Assembly (NCBI GenBank): GCA_947650285.1
Contig: CANTFL010001429.1
Coordinates: forward strand, 310,001 to 374,000
Direction of reading: 5' to 3'
Source: Hyaloperonospora brassicae
Taxonomy: Eukaryota > Oomycota > Peronosporomycetes > Peronosporales > Peronosporaceae
DNA length: 64,000 nt
Shown here: one piece after another, positions 38,600 through 50,294 of the stretch
Numbering within the stretch: position 1 is the stretch's first letter
How the letters are laid out: each line of letters begins with the position of its first letter
Notes under the pieces: model-generated
The model's database searches: none
What the model saw: only the letters and a program-made list of their open reading frames with translations
Told to the model about the DNA's origin: nothing
Position numbers and translations under genes: made by a program

Positions 38600-40812
38600 T
38601 TATACAAATGTATACGTCTTGTAAGGATGTAATGCATACTGAGAACCCATATTGATATCGGTCTATCCGTCAACCCATGCAGGAGCACAGCAATGTGCAA
38701 ATCGCACTCAGCAGTTTTCCTTGTCATGGCCACGCTGCCGTCTGGTACACAGCCCATCTTTCGCCTAGACTTCTTAAAGAACTGTCAATCGTTAGTTAAG
38801 AAACGAACAACGCTGTGTAGTGTGTGCAACAATGATACACCACGACATTCTCGTAAAACACTTGCCGGGCGCATACTCTCGACCAGACCGCTCTGACTTT
38901 TGTTAACAGTACTGTGACAACGGCCAAATGAGAACGACATACTTGCATGAACACATACTACGGTGACTGATCAAGTCTGTGCTCCCAATATTGCTATCAA
39001 GCATGGAGGTGTAGTGATGATGGATCGTGGCAAGCGAAGAGGAAGCTAGAATAACTACAGATAGAAAATTCCAGGCTTGCCTTAATGGCTGCTGACCATT
39101 TTGCTAGGGGTGAAATGGACACTGCGACATGCAAGAGACAAAGACCATCAGATTGTCATTCGAACGATAAAATCACCCTCTTTGATTAAAGAGCTAGCTT
39201 TGCATACGTGTGAAGACATCATCGTAAGGTAGGTTGTAGCACCTGAGCCCAAGCGACGTGCAGATCATTTTTGTGTGCTAAGTAGGTTATGGCAGCCATT
39301 GGATTGTGGCAATACAGTACTTAACGACTGCATTTGTCGACCTCGTACACATGCAATGTCTCTTTTCGACTGATATCCGGTATGCATGGACAGGCCTTGA
39401 TAACATCGGCAAATTGCTTGGAAGAACGATACCACTGTGTCTAAATTGACGCAACGAGTAATCACATGTACATCTCTTATCGTGTAATGTCAGTGCCAGC
39501 GTATTTGTGCCCACCAAACTTATCTTACTTTCTGCATCTACCGCCATCTGATCCCTCGAGTTTGGCTATCGAACACTGAACCGATCCTTCTTCTACTTGC
39601 ATCTGTTTGCATAAACAGCCAAACACTAGCCCGATTATCGCTGCGTCAGAAAGGCTAAAGCTGTCCAGAGACTTCTTGACACCTCGAGCTTATGTATGAG
39701 TGTTGATTTACACAACGTAGTCGTCGTGGTTGTTTCAGCTTTGTGTCAAGAGCTCTCCGTGACAAACACATATCGTTGACACGATCCTTCATCGTTGAGC
39801 CGTTTCAAAAACTGGATAAAGTGCACAGCCAGTGAGGCTCACCGTAGAAAGCTGATCAGAATGCAATGATTGGGCCTGCACACAACGATCTAGTTCAGCA
39901 GACGCTCTTATAAGTCATTGTGGATCGTTCTAGTAGGTCGTGGCTATCATGAGCTCACATTGATACCCTAATGATCATTAGAAGCGTCGCTCGACAGCGA
40001 ATCTAGTGCACCCAATTGCGACAATATAAGACCGAGGCGGTATATACGATGTCCAACGTGGCCTGACAGCCAATGAAGAAAAATGATTTATGCAGTGGGA
40101 CTTGAACGAATCCGGGCGGCAAAAAGAAGGATGGGTAGGATTTAAGAACCCGGGTCGATGCCCGCGAAAGTGCCTCGCTGTTTTGCGTGGGTTGGACCTC
40201 TCCGCGAACCGTTCAGCTGCAGTTCCACTGTCAGTAAGGTGGTCATTGGTCGACGATACACGCATGCGTATGCGTATGCACACTATACAACGCATAGCTG
40301 GGCTATCACTGTCGGTAGTGGCTTCAATGATTACGCCGTATTAAGCGAGATCTTGTACCGCATCACCATCACGATGGCAGCACGCACGTCAACCTATGTT
40401 TCCGATGCGTCGACAGGCTTCACACACGCTTGCATCATTCTTTCCTCAGATACGCGTTTTGCAATGCGAAGCAGTTAGCGCAATCACTTTTGCGACTTGA
40501 GCTTCTTTAGTCGACACGTTTTCAGACAGAGTCGTGGTGCTGCCTGCATCGAAATCAGGATCGATATCAGTCACACGAGCTCAAGTACGAAGTGCCGTCT
40601 CCATTAGTAGTTTATTCCGTACCGCATATGCAAAAGAAGCGGGTGCCAACGTGATCTTCGACCGAGCCCATCACGATCGCGGTGGGATGCGTGATAGCAA
40701 AAGAAGTTTGGCAAATCAATCTAGACTTAATGTTGTTGCCTTTTTGAGCCAAACCATATCGCTGTAAAACGAGTCCACTGTACTCGGTTGTTCCGGTACC
40801 CATAGCGCCGCA
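38600..40812. other. Single-copy DNA without a recognisable gene
   Basis: Only short frames (under 110 codons) without motifs on either strand. No RNA gene or LTR seen. Confidence 0.5.
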
Positions 40813-40868
40813 GCCTTTACCAACCATGATAGTGGTCGTAGTCGACCACTTTCATGGTTGGTAAAGGC
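40813..40868. repeat. Isolated 26-bp-stem hairpin
   Basis: Arms of 17 bp (GCCTTTACCAACCATGA and its complement), one T-T mismatch, then 8 bp (AGTGGTCG/CGACCACT) with loop TAGT. It stands alone in single-copy DNA. It could be a foldback remnant or a small-RNA source; the 4-nt loop is atypical for a microRNA precursor. Confidence 0.8.
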
Positions 40869-42192
40869 TCGTACAATGCTATATTCGCGCACTACGTTTC
40901 GCTGGTACCGTCCAATGTTCATGTTGCAACTGCGGTAAGTATCGAAAGTGCGTGACGTCGTTGATGTTGTCGTAAAGGCTGCGCTTTCGTTATACTTCGC
41001 TCAGACTCAGCCATCGTGGGATGGTACGAAGCATGACGACAACCAACACGATGAAGGAGGAATACGAACAAGGTTGTTGTGCGACGTGCGGCACGCAGAC
41101 TACAAGCTACCTTGTGAGCTGCAGTGGTGTTACATACAAAAGGCATCCGACCTTGGTCTCTCACATTGCAACAGCACAAGTCGTTAAAATTTTGAGCAAG
41201 GCACGCGCATCGTTGTCATGTTGATACACGTTTGCCTTTGTAAGTGCTTATCCAAAGATTACAAGTTCGACAGAGTCACGATCGCACTTTGCTCGCGTAT
41301 GTAGTCAGAACTAGCACGCATAACAAGTCTCAGGAAAGTATGAAGCTTACAAGTGTCATCGTACAGACTTAGCTATGGTACAAAGTGCTGGCAAATATGA
41401 TGCATCATTAGCTGTCAAGTGCAATGCTCGTGTGATGCTGTGTGCGATGTCACTGGTGTTGTGCTTCGTCATTCTCGTTGCAGCCTCTGTTTGACGATGT
41501 CTGCTTGTGTGGACCGAAGAGACGGAGCTATAAGACCATTCGATTCGCACGAGCGCACTGACGTAGCAGCATGGACAACCGGATGCCAGGTCTTAGGTTA
41601 CGGCAAGAAAAATCGACGATTGCACGCGGCCGATCCCGAGGTTCGAGTGAACGATCTGCGCGCAAAAATTTGAAAGCAATGGTCGACCTGGTTGTGCCAT
41701 TCCTATTCTTGCAAGCAGTCATCCCGTGCCCAGGCGGTCCTGTGGTGGTCGCATCGTCGGACTGTTGCATCGTGAAGGTAAAGGCCAATCCGCCTAGTCA
41801 TTCTGGGCAAGGCGGACTGGTCCGCCCACTTCAAGGACAAGGCGTACCCGTGACAAATTTGTTAATAGTGTTCACCGCACTTGAATTGCAAAAGGTCTTT
41901 CGACACACACCCAACACTTTCCCAATGTGCGCAAAGGAAGCATACATGGCATCGCATACAATGTCTCTCAGCCGTAAAAACGGGCTTCGCAAGTGGTGTA
42001 TGTGTGGAATATCGCTCCAAGTCGCTCAAGGGCGTACGAATGGGCGGCCACATCAAGTACAGTCGCTTTGCCTAAGTAGTGGCCTAGCAAAACCCTCTTC
42101 GAGGTCGCAGACGGGATCTGCTATTCCTGTATCACCATGTTTTTTACTACGGACCCCTTCAAGTGCCACCAATCGTCACACCGCCAGCGCGA
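40869..42192. other. Single-copy DNA; one weak plus-strand frame (41571-42200)
   Basis: The 209-codon plus-strand frame has no recognisable domain, unusual composition and competing frames on the same bases. It may be a decayed coding region, but I cannot support a gene. Confidence 0.35.
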
Positions 42193-42300
42193 GCTGCTGA
42201 CCGAGTTGACAGTACGAGCTCACTAAACTGAACTCACACGTTGCTGCTGACCGAGTTGACAGTACGAGCTCACTAAACTGAACTCACACGTTGCTGCTGA
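42193..42300. repeat. 50-bp tandem duplication (2.2 copies)
   Basis: A 50-bp unit starting GCTGCTGACCGAGTTGACAG occurs at 42193-42242 and 42243-42292 with no difference, then its first 8 bases again at 42293-42300. Perfect identity suggests a recent event. Confidence 0.92.
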
Positions 42301-43562
42301 ACCGCACCACGCAGAACAGCGACAGCGATAGATAAGTAGCAAATACCGTCATGGCATCAATATTTCAGACGTTGGCACCCTCGACGAGATCACCCTCTAC
42401 AAAGCAAGACCGTTGTGTTGCTGCGATCGTCGCTGGTGTGCGATGCACCTTCCCAGTGGGCGTTGCCGTGGCCGATGCCCCAACAACCAACGACGTTACT
42501 ATATGGCCTATCTTCTTCGGAAGGGAGGGGACCATAAAATCTGTCGTGTGTCGCTCCGCTTGTAATCGAGGCAAAGTCTCTCGTCGACCAAAGATATTTG
42601 CAACATCATGTTGTAAAGCTTACGGCAGGAGATGGGCGTACGGAAGCTGCGCGAAACACGGCTTCCAGTCGCACACTTTGTGGCGTTGATGATCTCGAGC
42701 TACTAGACCCGGCGCGGTAAGAAGGGGCACCCCTACACACCCCCATGCAAATGTTGTGGTGACGAAGAAGGAAAAAGAACTGCTTGTCGAATCTTGACCA
42801 CAGACGTCGAGCGCATGCCGCACGCCAGCCACACATCCCAGCGGATACGCTCGAATATCAGCTGCATTGTCTAGCTGCTTCTCAACTGAACCAGTACATG
42901 GCGCAAGTGCTCTCGTCACGCGTCCAGACTGACTCGACTACGTGCGTTCACGTCTGCCGGTCATTCCGAGCCATTGCTACCATGTCGAGGAACTCTGTGC
43001 ATGACTGCTACCATCGAGTCTCGTGAATAAGCTTACAGGGGCATACATCGCGCGTTCCGGCCGTTCCAGCGATACCGTTACTAGCTCATCGCTCGTGGCA
43101 ACGACCGCTCGGGACGTCGCGGCGATACAAAACCTGGGGTTGTCCCAAGCGTAGGAACCGCATCAGCTGGTACACTCACGCGCACGACGTTGCATACGAA
43201 ATCGATTTGCAACGGAGCGCTCAGCTGCTTCCCCATCGGTAATGTCTGAGTGGCGCTCATAAATCATACCTTTGTGCGAACTTTAGGGGACGAAGGCGCT
43301 TGGGACGACCGTTCCGAAAGTTTTACGTTCGACGAGGTCACGTCCGTTTTACGCTAAATCGGATGGCCCGACCACCTGGTTACCTGGTTTGCGTAAATCC
43401 TGCTTGCGCGCGTGCAAAACGTCGCAGATTGCGGCTAAAACGAGACACGGGGGCAGCAGCCTTCCCACCGGCTTTTTATGATCGACGTGGCCGGTCTCGC
43501 TCGTCTCTCTCGTCCCAGCCCATGATCACTCTTCGTGCTTTGACGGACTGAACGTTCTGAAA

Positions 43563-43567
<5 letters not shown>
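42301..43567. other. Single-copy DNA; possible decayed Cys/His-rich frame at 42351-42689
   Basis: A 112-codon plus-strand frame ends with CCKAYGRRWAYGSCAKHG, which resembles the Cys/His units of the oomycete proteins often annotated WRKY19-like, but only one poor unit is visible. I regard it as a doubtful remnant. The rest shows nothing. Confidence 0.25.

Positions 43568-43596
<29 letters not shown>
43568..43596. repeat. (CT)n microsatellite
   Basis: An uninterrupted CT run of about 14 units, roughly 75 nt upstream of the initiator of the following gene. Pyrimidine-rich tracts are common in oomycete promoters. Confidence 0.95.
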
Positions 43597-43599
<3 letters not shown>

Positions 43600-43669
43600 C
43601 TGTCTATAGCGGCGAAGTGGCCATTCTTCATTTCGACGCCTCATAGGTGGGACATCATCATCGCTCCAC

Positions 43670-43677
43670 CTCATTCC
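43670..43677 (+). promoter_or_regulatory. Oomycete initiator (CTCATTCC)
   Basis: Matches YTCANTYY at all eight positions; the following CCAATC is close to the flanking promoter region of oomycete core promoters. With the A as start site the 5' UTR is 73 nt. Confidence 0.65.
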
Positions 43678-43745
43678 CAATCAAGCAGACCCGTTGTCAC
43701 GCACACTCCACTCACTCAGTGATCGAACAAACGAAGAAACTCCCC

Positions 43746-44138
43746 ATGCATTTCAAAGCACTCTTTGCCGTTGCGATGCTGTGCGTCGTAGCACTATTTC
43801 ACGCGGCCAACGCAGCGGAAGAGGAACCGCCGCTCGAACCACAACGCCGCCCGAAGCGCCGGTTGGGTGGCAGCCCCGAGGCGACCGACGACCGCGCGCC
43901 GAAGCCCCCGGCAGTGGAAAAGGGCTTTAGCGTGCAAGAGGTCAAGTTCGCCAGCGGCGATCCGGTGGACGAGAGCGAGGAAAAGCAGAGCTCGTCGGGG
44001 ACGATCCCAATCGTTGCGGGCGTCGGGGCCTGTGCCTGCATTGCGTTGCTTGGCGCTGTGTATATGAAGCGACGGAAAGACGACGACAAGCTGCCGGGCG
44101 AGATTTTCACGATCGACGACAAGAACTCTGTGCTCTAG
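43746..44138 (+). CDS. Small type I membrane protein with signal peptide (130 aa)
   Basis: Residues 1-23 are a clear signal peptide (hydrophobic AVAMLCVVALF, Ala-x-Ala end). The predicted outside part (24-85) is short, charged and Pro-rich, with RRLG at 38-41. A membrane segment spans 86-107 (TIPIVAGVGACACIALLGAVYM), followed by KRRK and a 23-residue inside tail ending TIDDKNSVL. Small proteins of this plan are common in oomycetes; I cannot assign a function. RRLG resembles, but does not match, the RxLR motif of secreted oomycete effectors, and the membrane anchor argues against a free effector. ATG 43746 is chosen because the signal peptide begins there and an initiator element lies 76 nt upstream; the upstream in-frame extension lacks support. 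Confidence 0.82.
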   Translation: MHFKALFAVAMLCVVALFHAANAAEEEPPLEPQRRPKRRLGGSPEATDDRAPKPPAVEKGFSVQEVKFASGDPVDESEEKQSSSGTIPIVAGVGACACIALLGAVYMKRRKDDDKLPGEIFTIDDKNSVL

Positions 44139-47038
44139 ACAAGGGGCTGCACAGGGGGCTTGTGGTTACAATGACGACGTTGGGGTCGGGACGAGGTGTT
44201 GGTTGTCGTCACGATCATCATTATCATCTGTTTCCGGCCATGTCTTATTACGTTGGTAGCTTTGTACTTCTTTTGATCGTAATGGACCGACAATTGGACA
44301 GTGTGTGTGTGAACGAAACACAGCTTTCAGTCGCCCAGAGTGATGATGGGGGACCCTGTTACGGTGGTGCATAGCGACCCGTAGATGACTGACTGGCCCG
44401 TGCATCTCGACGAGGCAGCGCGTGAGTGAGAGAACAGTAGAGCGCAGCACCTTTGATGCCGCAGCGCCCGTATACCTTAATATACATATATGTATGTTCG
44501 TTTTATACGATCGCTCTGTTTGCACAGGCCCCAAGCCCGTCAACGTGTCTGGTAAGTCATTCACCTTGCGACTTCGCCTCGCAGGACCTACAAGTTCACT
44601 CCGCCACTTCTGCTACAATATTTACACGCAGTAAGTTGTCACTTGCGAAGAAAGCTTCTACACGTGCCTACACTTGTCCACGCTAGACAAAGCTGTGGAA
44701 GCCATTGCTGCGAACGCGTGTTGGCACTTTCCTGCTTGATCGCCTCATCGCAGTTCGAACACATATCGCACATCGCGCGCAGCCAGTGCGCACGTCGACA
44801 GGCGATTCTCCCGCAGTGGTGCGGTCGACGACCGTTGTCACGACGTAAGAGCCGTTTCTTGGACCATTTGTAACTTGACAAGACGCACACTGTGTACCTT
44901 ATTCAAACGGATGCTGCATCCAATACGGCAAATGCTGTCATGATATGTCTTTTGCCGCGGGAGATGTACATTGTCCAGCGTGTGTTTCTGCCATTGCACT
45001 CACAGCTCTCTACTACCTGATGCTGGCAGAGCACTAACTGTTTCTCTCCGCAACAGCCATGCTAGAACCGATACGGTAACAAGAATGTAAACAGTGAGTG
45101 ACCGACACTACTGGCGCCCAATATCCAGCTGAGGACACAACGAGTGGACGTCGACGAGTGACAATATCTATTGCTAATAAATTGACGTGCGTGCCTTGCG
45201 AACGGCAGATGTCCGTCGCAACGTTGGTCACGGTTGAAACTGAGTTTGTATCGGGTGTTCATGGGACGCCAAGCGACCCTCTGGGTTTGTACAAGTTGTT
45301 GTTGTATGTCACGTGGGACGTTGATTGTCGAGAGAGGTGGTCGTTGTTCACTAAGCAAGCGTAGAAGATCGACAAAGGTGCTGCCACGGTCAAGCCCAAG
45401 CGCTTACGTGCAAACTACAATCGACTATAGATAAAGACATAGGCGTGTGAAGATAGACGCGTGTGGAGACAAAGGGGCTCGTCCTTGACCGGCGCATTCG
45501 GCTTGTTGCGGCACCACATCTTAGGCTGCTGCCTCTAATCTGGAGTCGTCCGTCCCCGGTAGCACGAGCTATACAGCCGCGTCGAGACCCTGCTCTTCTC
45601 TGACACGGGTCTCGCGGACCACACGTTTCACGATTGTTAAACTTTAGTGGAACCCCACAAAGACGAGGCCAGCAGACCCCCTTGCAACCAGAGATTGCAG
45701 ACGTTACGATCGAGCTCGTACAGTCGCAGATCGTCGTCGCTTGTTGACATCGTCGCTGTACATGGCGACGCAATAAGGCTCTATAACAAGTTAAAAAAGG
45801 TGACGACGAACTGCGTCACACCAACAGCGATACATTTCTTGTTCAACATCTGGCTGCTTCGTTTGCCAGATGCGGCGGTCGCATAGGCTCTTTTGCTCCA
45901 TTCAAATGCACACAATCTACCAGTGTCCGTCACGCCCTATACGCGTCAATCCTTTTCTCGAAACTCGTGTGCTTTAAGACACACGAACATTGAACCGAAC
46001 GTCGCAGCACAAACATGTGCGTTCGCGGTATTGACGTGTGTGGCACACAAGTGGCGACGTTCAGTTTCCCCTTTGCTTTCCCCAGGTGCTTTCTCGATAG
46101 CAGCAGCGGCTCTCTCGTGGTAGATGCCTACGTGTCCCTCCTAGCCACACACTGCAGAGCGTCTCGACGCGCCCTGCTGCCTGTTCACCGCACCATCAGC
46201 TTATGACGTCAGCGAGAGTAGAAATTACAGTGAACATGTTGCACAAGGCTGCATGTGGTTTACAGCCTCGTGCAGCAATGTTCGCTGTGATGTTGGAGGG
46301 TTCGTAGAAAGCTGCAGCTTGCTTGGCACGATGTACCGCGAAGTCGCGTTGATCTCGCAACCCTTGGTGCCCTCATTCGCGATCTTGCACACTGATGACG
46401 TCAGCAGCTACTCTCAGCTACTGACCGTGAATACATTGAATGATTCGTGAGAAAAACAACGGCCCCTGATTTTTTACTGACCCCTTGGCCAGGTGTGTGC
46501 TGTGCTTCTTCGCTGGCCTCCATGACCGGCTGCTGCGATGTAGGACGATGTCCTATTTTGTCCTTAGATAGCCAATGTAGGACAGGTGAGCCCCCTGCTT
46601 TCGACTGTAATGTAGGATACCGGAATAATGACTGTATTGCGAATAAGGAAGGCACTTAGAGCGCAACCTCCTATAGGTCCTCGTACTGCTTCGCTTCCAC
46701 ATTTACTGCTCGTTCGTGTCACTATTGTCAGACCTGCTGCAGCAAAACCGCGCTGTCATCCAATTTACAGTGCGGTAATAGCTAATTGTACCTCATCATT
46801 TATGGCATGCTTTATCGAGTGTGGGTTGCTATTGCCTTAACCGTCACGGCGAGCAATTGTCGTGTAAAGATCGTAAAAAGGTCGTTGACATTTGTCAGCC
46901 AAAATACGTAAAGTTTGCTTCCTACTTTAGCAGTAAGTAGACGTTTCGCAGAAGTACTCAGATGAGGTTCATTGTCCTTCACAACTTAATATTATTTCCG
47001 CTTACGCATTGATCGGCAAGGATAGGTGCAATCAAGGA
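44139..47038. other. Single-copy DNA without a recognisable gene
   Basis: Frames up to 132 codons exist on both strands, but none shows a motif, signal peptide or splice-consistent extension. No tRNA or rRNA seen. Confidence 0.5.
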
Positions 47039-47658
47039 CATCTATTGGGTGTTATAGGGTCTCAAAGAAACGTCGGCTCACATCTTTTGGGAATGCGCTA
47101 AAGCCCAAGCTTGTCGGACCAAAATTATCGGACATTGGACTGGTGTCCGAGACGGACGGCCTGCTCTTTCGAACACCCCTCTCGCTGGTATGAATCGTCA
47201 AGCTCCGGCCTTACCGGCCAGGCAACGTCTTCGGATACATCATAAGCTCCCGGAGGACTCCGAGACAGGCGTCGCGGTTTGGGACCGTCTTTTGTTAATC
47301 ATGAGCAGCATCTGTCTGACTCACTTATGGTGTGAGCGGAACGACGCTGTCTTTCGAGGGAAGCAGACGGCGGCTCTTCAGAGCGCTGAGCGTTTTTGGG
47401 AGGTCGGCATCAGGCATCTTAACGCGGTAGCGAAACGCGAACATCGCGGTCCCGACACAGCTGTTGCTGGGGCTATCATGCATACATGTATCGACCTCTT
47501 CACTCTCGAACCTCGAGACGGGTCGATATATTCAGGGGAAAGCTACGACCAGCCACCGATTCCGGAGCTGCTGTCCTGGCTTAGAAGTTTTCAGACATCT
47601 TGTGCATAATTGTTTGCAAATAGACGGTCATGCAATCATCATCATCTATTGGGTGTTA
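47039..47658 (+). mobile_element. 5'-truncated LINE with 16-bp target duplication
   Basis: The insert 47055-47642 is flanked by CATCTATTGGGTGTTA at 47039-47054 and 47643-47658. It carries only the C-terminus of a LINE ORF2 and ends in a short ATC repeat, the usual tail form in place of poly(A). Short inserts with long target duplications are the product of target-primed reverse transcription. Confidence 0.82.
47061..47609 (+). pseudogene. C-terminal end of a LINE ORF2 (zf-RVT region)
   Basis: Open for about 180 codons: ETSAHIFWECAKAQ is the zinc-binding zf-RVT motif that follows RT in many LINE proteins (compare ASHVFWNCPLPQ at 57050), then a helical tail (VWDRLLLIMSSICLTHLWCERN). It lacks RT and has no start, as expected of a 5'-truncated copy. 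Confidence 0.75.
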
Positions 47659-48268
47659 CACCAGCCAAAGTTATGACCTTCGAATATAGGACATTCAAGC
47701 CTCACAAACGTGCTTGGCAAGCATGAGCCGTCAATCCGACCTTTGACATGCCGGACTGAAGTTGATATTTATATGAAATTAATGAAGCCCAAAAAGACTA
47801 AACGAGCCTTACTTTCAGCTGAAGCTTAAGACGCTTCTTAAACAGCGGTATACAATTGGGAAGTTTGCTGCTAGTACATTTTCCGCTGCACATAAGATAG
47901 CCAGCAGCTTGCATCAGGCTAGATCGGATGACAATGTTATTTCCCAACTTTATCAGGTGTAACGGTAAACAAGGAGACATAGTAGTGAATTATGGCCAGA
48001 ATCTTGCATCGAAAAATGCAAAACGCCTCTCTTAACGGTCTAGATACGAAACCGATGTCAAATGTTAAGCAGTACCGTGATGTTGGGGGCTTTTGACACA
48101 TAATAAGTAGAAGTAGCTACGAGCCACCGTCATTAATTTGGCGCTTCATACGTGTGATTCTACTCACTTTATAATTTAGTTTAGAGTGACTCGGATGCTA
48201 GCAGCGCTTTCGCAGCTGAAAATACGGCAGTGTAAGCTTTTTCTGTAGTTGTTAGGCGACATGAAACA
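47659..48268. other. DNA between two LINE fragments
   Basis: Nothing recognisable. The upstream part of the next LINE may reach into it in decayed form. Confidence 0.35.
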
Positions 48269-49652
48269 ATGGTTGCAGAGCACACGCACGGCCTAACCTT
48301 ACTGCAGCACACCGACACATGCCGCTATCTTGGTATAAAAGTTGGCAAGTTGATGCGTCCATCATTGACTGGGATAAATGTTTTCAGTCGGTCTAAGCAA
48401 GACTTGCACTGGCGCGCCAGGAGACGCATTATGTCGAACAGAGAGCGCTCCTCGTTCGCGCGGTTGCTTTGCCAAAGTTTTTTTGTACGTCGCAAGACAT
48501 TGCTGGCCGCCAAAAAAATACTATACGGCGTCTACACAAGCTTATAAAAGATTTTTTTGTGGGACATGCAGGACGGGAAGCGGAACAGGCCCTGGATTCC
48601 AGATGAAAAAGCTGAACTCCCGATCAAAAATGATGTTCTATCAGTTTCCTGTATACATACCGAGCTTGTTACTAAAGGTGCAAAACAGTAGGATCCTGGA
48701 TTACTTCGGCAGGTCTACTTGAACTCCTCCTAGGTGACATCCTCTGTACAGGCAGCACATCACGACATGCTTAAATAAATTTAAACTAAGACGAACGTTC
48801 CCCAGCAAATATTTGCGACAAATTATGGGACACAGATGCTGATGTTGTCGGAGTGGCGGCGGCCGAGCTTGCCGGAGGTGGAACCACCGAAAGCCTGAGA
48901 CGAAGGGCGAAACGCTTTTAGGCCAACTTTAGAGTTACTTATGACATCGATGGGAGTGTCATCGTCGATGTGTCCGCCGCTCTTAATTGTGAAACAATAG
49001 CCGCCTAGAAAGCAGACGACGCCACAGTTGGTCAAGTGGAACCGCACTAGTTAGTGCATGTATCACTTGATAACGTGTCGTGCCTTCTTTCCAGTGACGG
49101 CCAGCATTACAAACTTGACGGTGCTAGTTTTGCGGTTGGAAAACAACTCTCGGGGATGTGCTTTTCTGGGCATGGATTATCTCAGGTAAGGTGTGTTTTA
49201 CCCCGCTACCAGCTTCTACCGGCGCAGTACATTCTGCTAAACTCGGCCTATCGTGGGATTTTGCCCCGCTATGATGTATAACTTGCCTACACTACTTTGT
49301 TCCTCGCCTCTAGCAGAATCTATGAAATCTTACGCAACCAAAAACGCACCAGTATCACGTATAGAGTTTAGACACGAGCGGCAGGAATATTGTGACCTAT
49401 GACACCGCCCAAGTGTTAAATACCACTCCCGTACAACCAATGGTTGACTGCGATCAGGTTGCAACATGTGCCTATGGTGCCCCTGTACACTTTACAGAAC
49501 ATCCAAAGCTGACCTCAATTGCACAGCTATGGGCTGGAACTTGTCTCTGGAATCCTCGGCCTACGTTACTTAAGAAAATTACTGCCAGGTTGCGGGCACA
49601 TAATGGGTTCTCGAAACGAAATCGTACGATGTAAAGTCGAGATCACGCGATT
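48269..49652 (+). pseudogene. LINE ORF2, 5' part (RT thumb onward), decayed
   Basis: From 48269 the frame TDTCRYLGIKVGKLM...RERSSFARLLCQSFFVRRKTLLAAKKILYGV and KIFLWDMQDGKRNRPWIPDEKAELP matches the region after the RT catalytic core of oomycete LINEs. Stops and shifts follow to 49391; 49392-49634 is open again and leads into the part beyond gypsy F. The RT palm is not visible upstream. Confidence 0.65.
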
Positions 49653-49657
49653 GTCAC
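49653..49657. repeat. Target-site duplication GTCAC (left copy) of element F
   Basis: GTCAC next to the left LTR and again at 56869-56873 after the right LTR. Confidence 0.9.
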
Positions 49658-50186
49658 TGTAGCGGAGCTACAGAGCTCCTTAAGCCAGATGAAAGACTTA
49701 ACGCTCAATGAGCAGCTTTGGTTCAAGAACCCGACTCAGAGGGTCAACAGCTCAGAGAGCTAAGGTTTGGTTCAAGAACGTGAATCAAAGAGTCAACAAG
49801 CTCAGAGAGCTTACGGTCCCTGTTTTAGGGGGAACAAACGATTCAGAGAATCAACGCTCAGAGTGCACAAGGAGTAGCTACCTTAACAAGGCGCTGCTAC
49901 CTCCCTAACGATCACAAGACGCCTCAAAGAGGCACGTGTCTATCGGATCAAAATGGGAATTGAATTTTATTTCTTCTTTTAACCTTAAGGAACACCTTAG
50001 AACAACGCGATTAACCTATTCGCTAATGTCCTAAATAAACCTCTCAAAAGATCTCGTAATCAATGGTTGACAGACATCAGTCTTCAACAATTGATACTGT
50101 GTTCGAATATCACTTTAAAGGGAATCCCATCTCTTGTGTGTATCACACCTATTGTCGACTACCAGTCGACGTGTAACCCCGTTACA
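49658..50186 (-). repeat. 3' LTR of gypsy F (529 bp)
   Basis: Plus strand begins TGTAGCGGAG and ends CCCCGTTACA. The mini-hairpin array includes AGCTC/GAGCT at 49799-49811, which is AGATC/GATCT in the right LTR. Terminal hairpin GTCGACT/AGTCGAC at 50154-50170. Confidence 0.9.
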
Positions 50187-50294
50187 CCCTCCCCCACCAG
50201 AATGACGTTTCCACAAAACGTCAATCGAATTCTTTCCTCGAAGAGGACGGTGTGTGTGCGCTTCAACCTTACGGTTGGCAAAACACAAAACACC

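Noticed and set aside
40813..40868. MicroRNA precursor
   Set aside because: The loop is 4 nt and pairing is nearly perfect, unlike typical precursors; without small-RNA data the claim is unsupported.
41571..42200. 209-codon ORF as a gene
   Set aside because: No domain, no start context, no splice-consistent extension and competing frames; chance or a remnant.
43746..44138. Bona fide RxLR effector
   Set aside because: RRLG is not RxLR, no clear EER follows, and a C-terminal membrane segment is present.
44166..44564. 132-codon minus-strand ORF downstream of the membrane protein gene
   Set aside because: Composition and lack of motifs suggest chance; it overlaps the likely 3' UTR.
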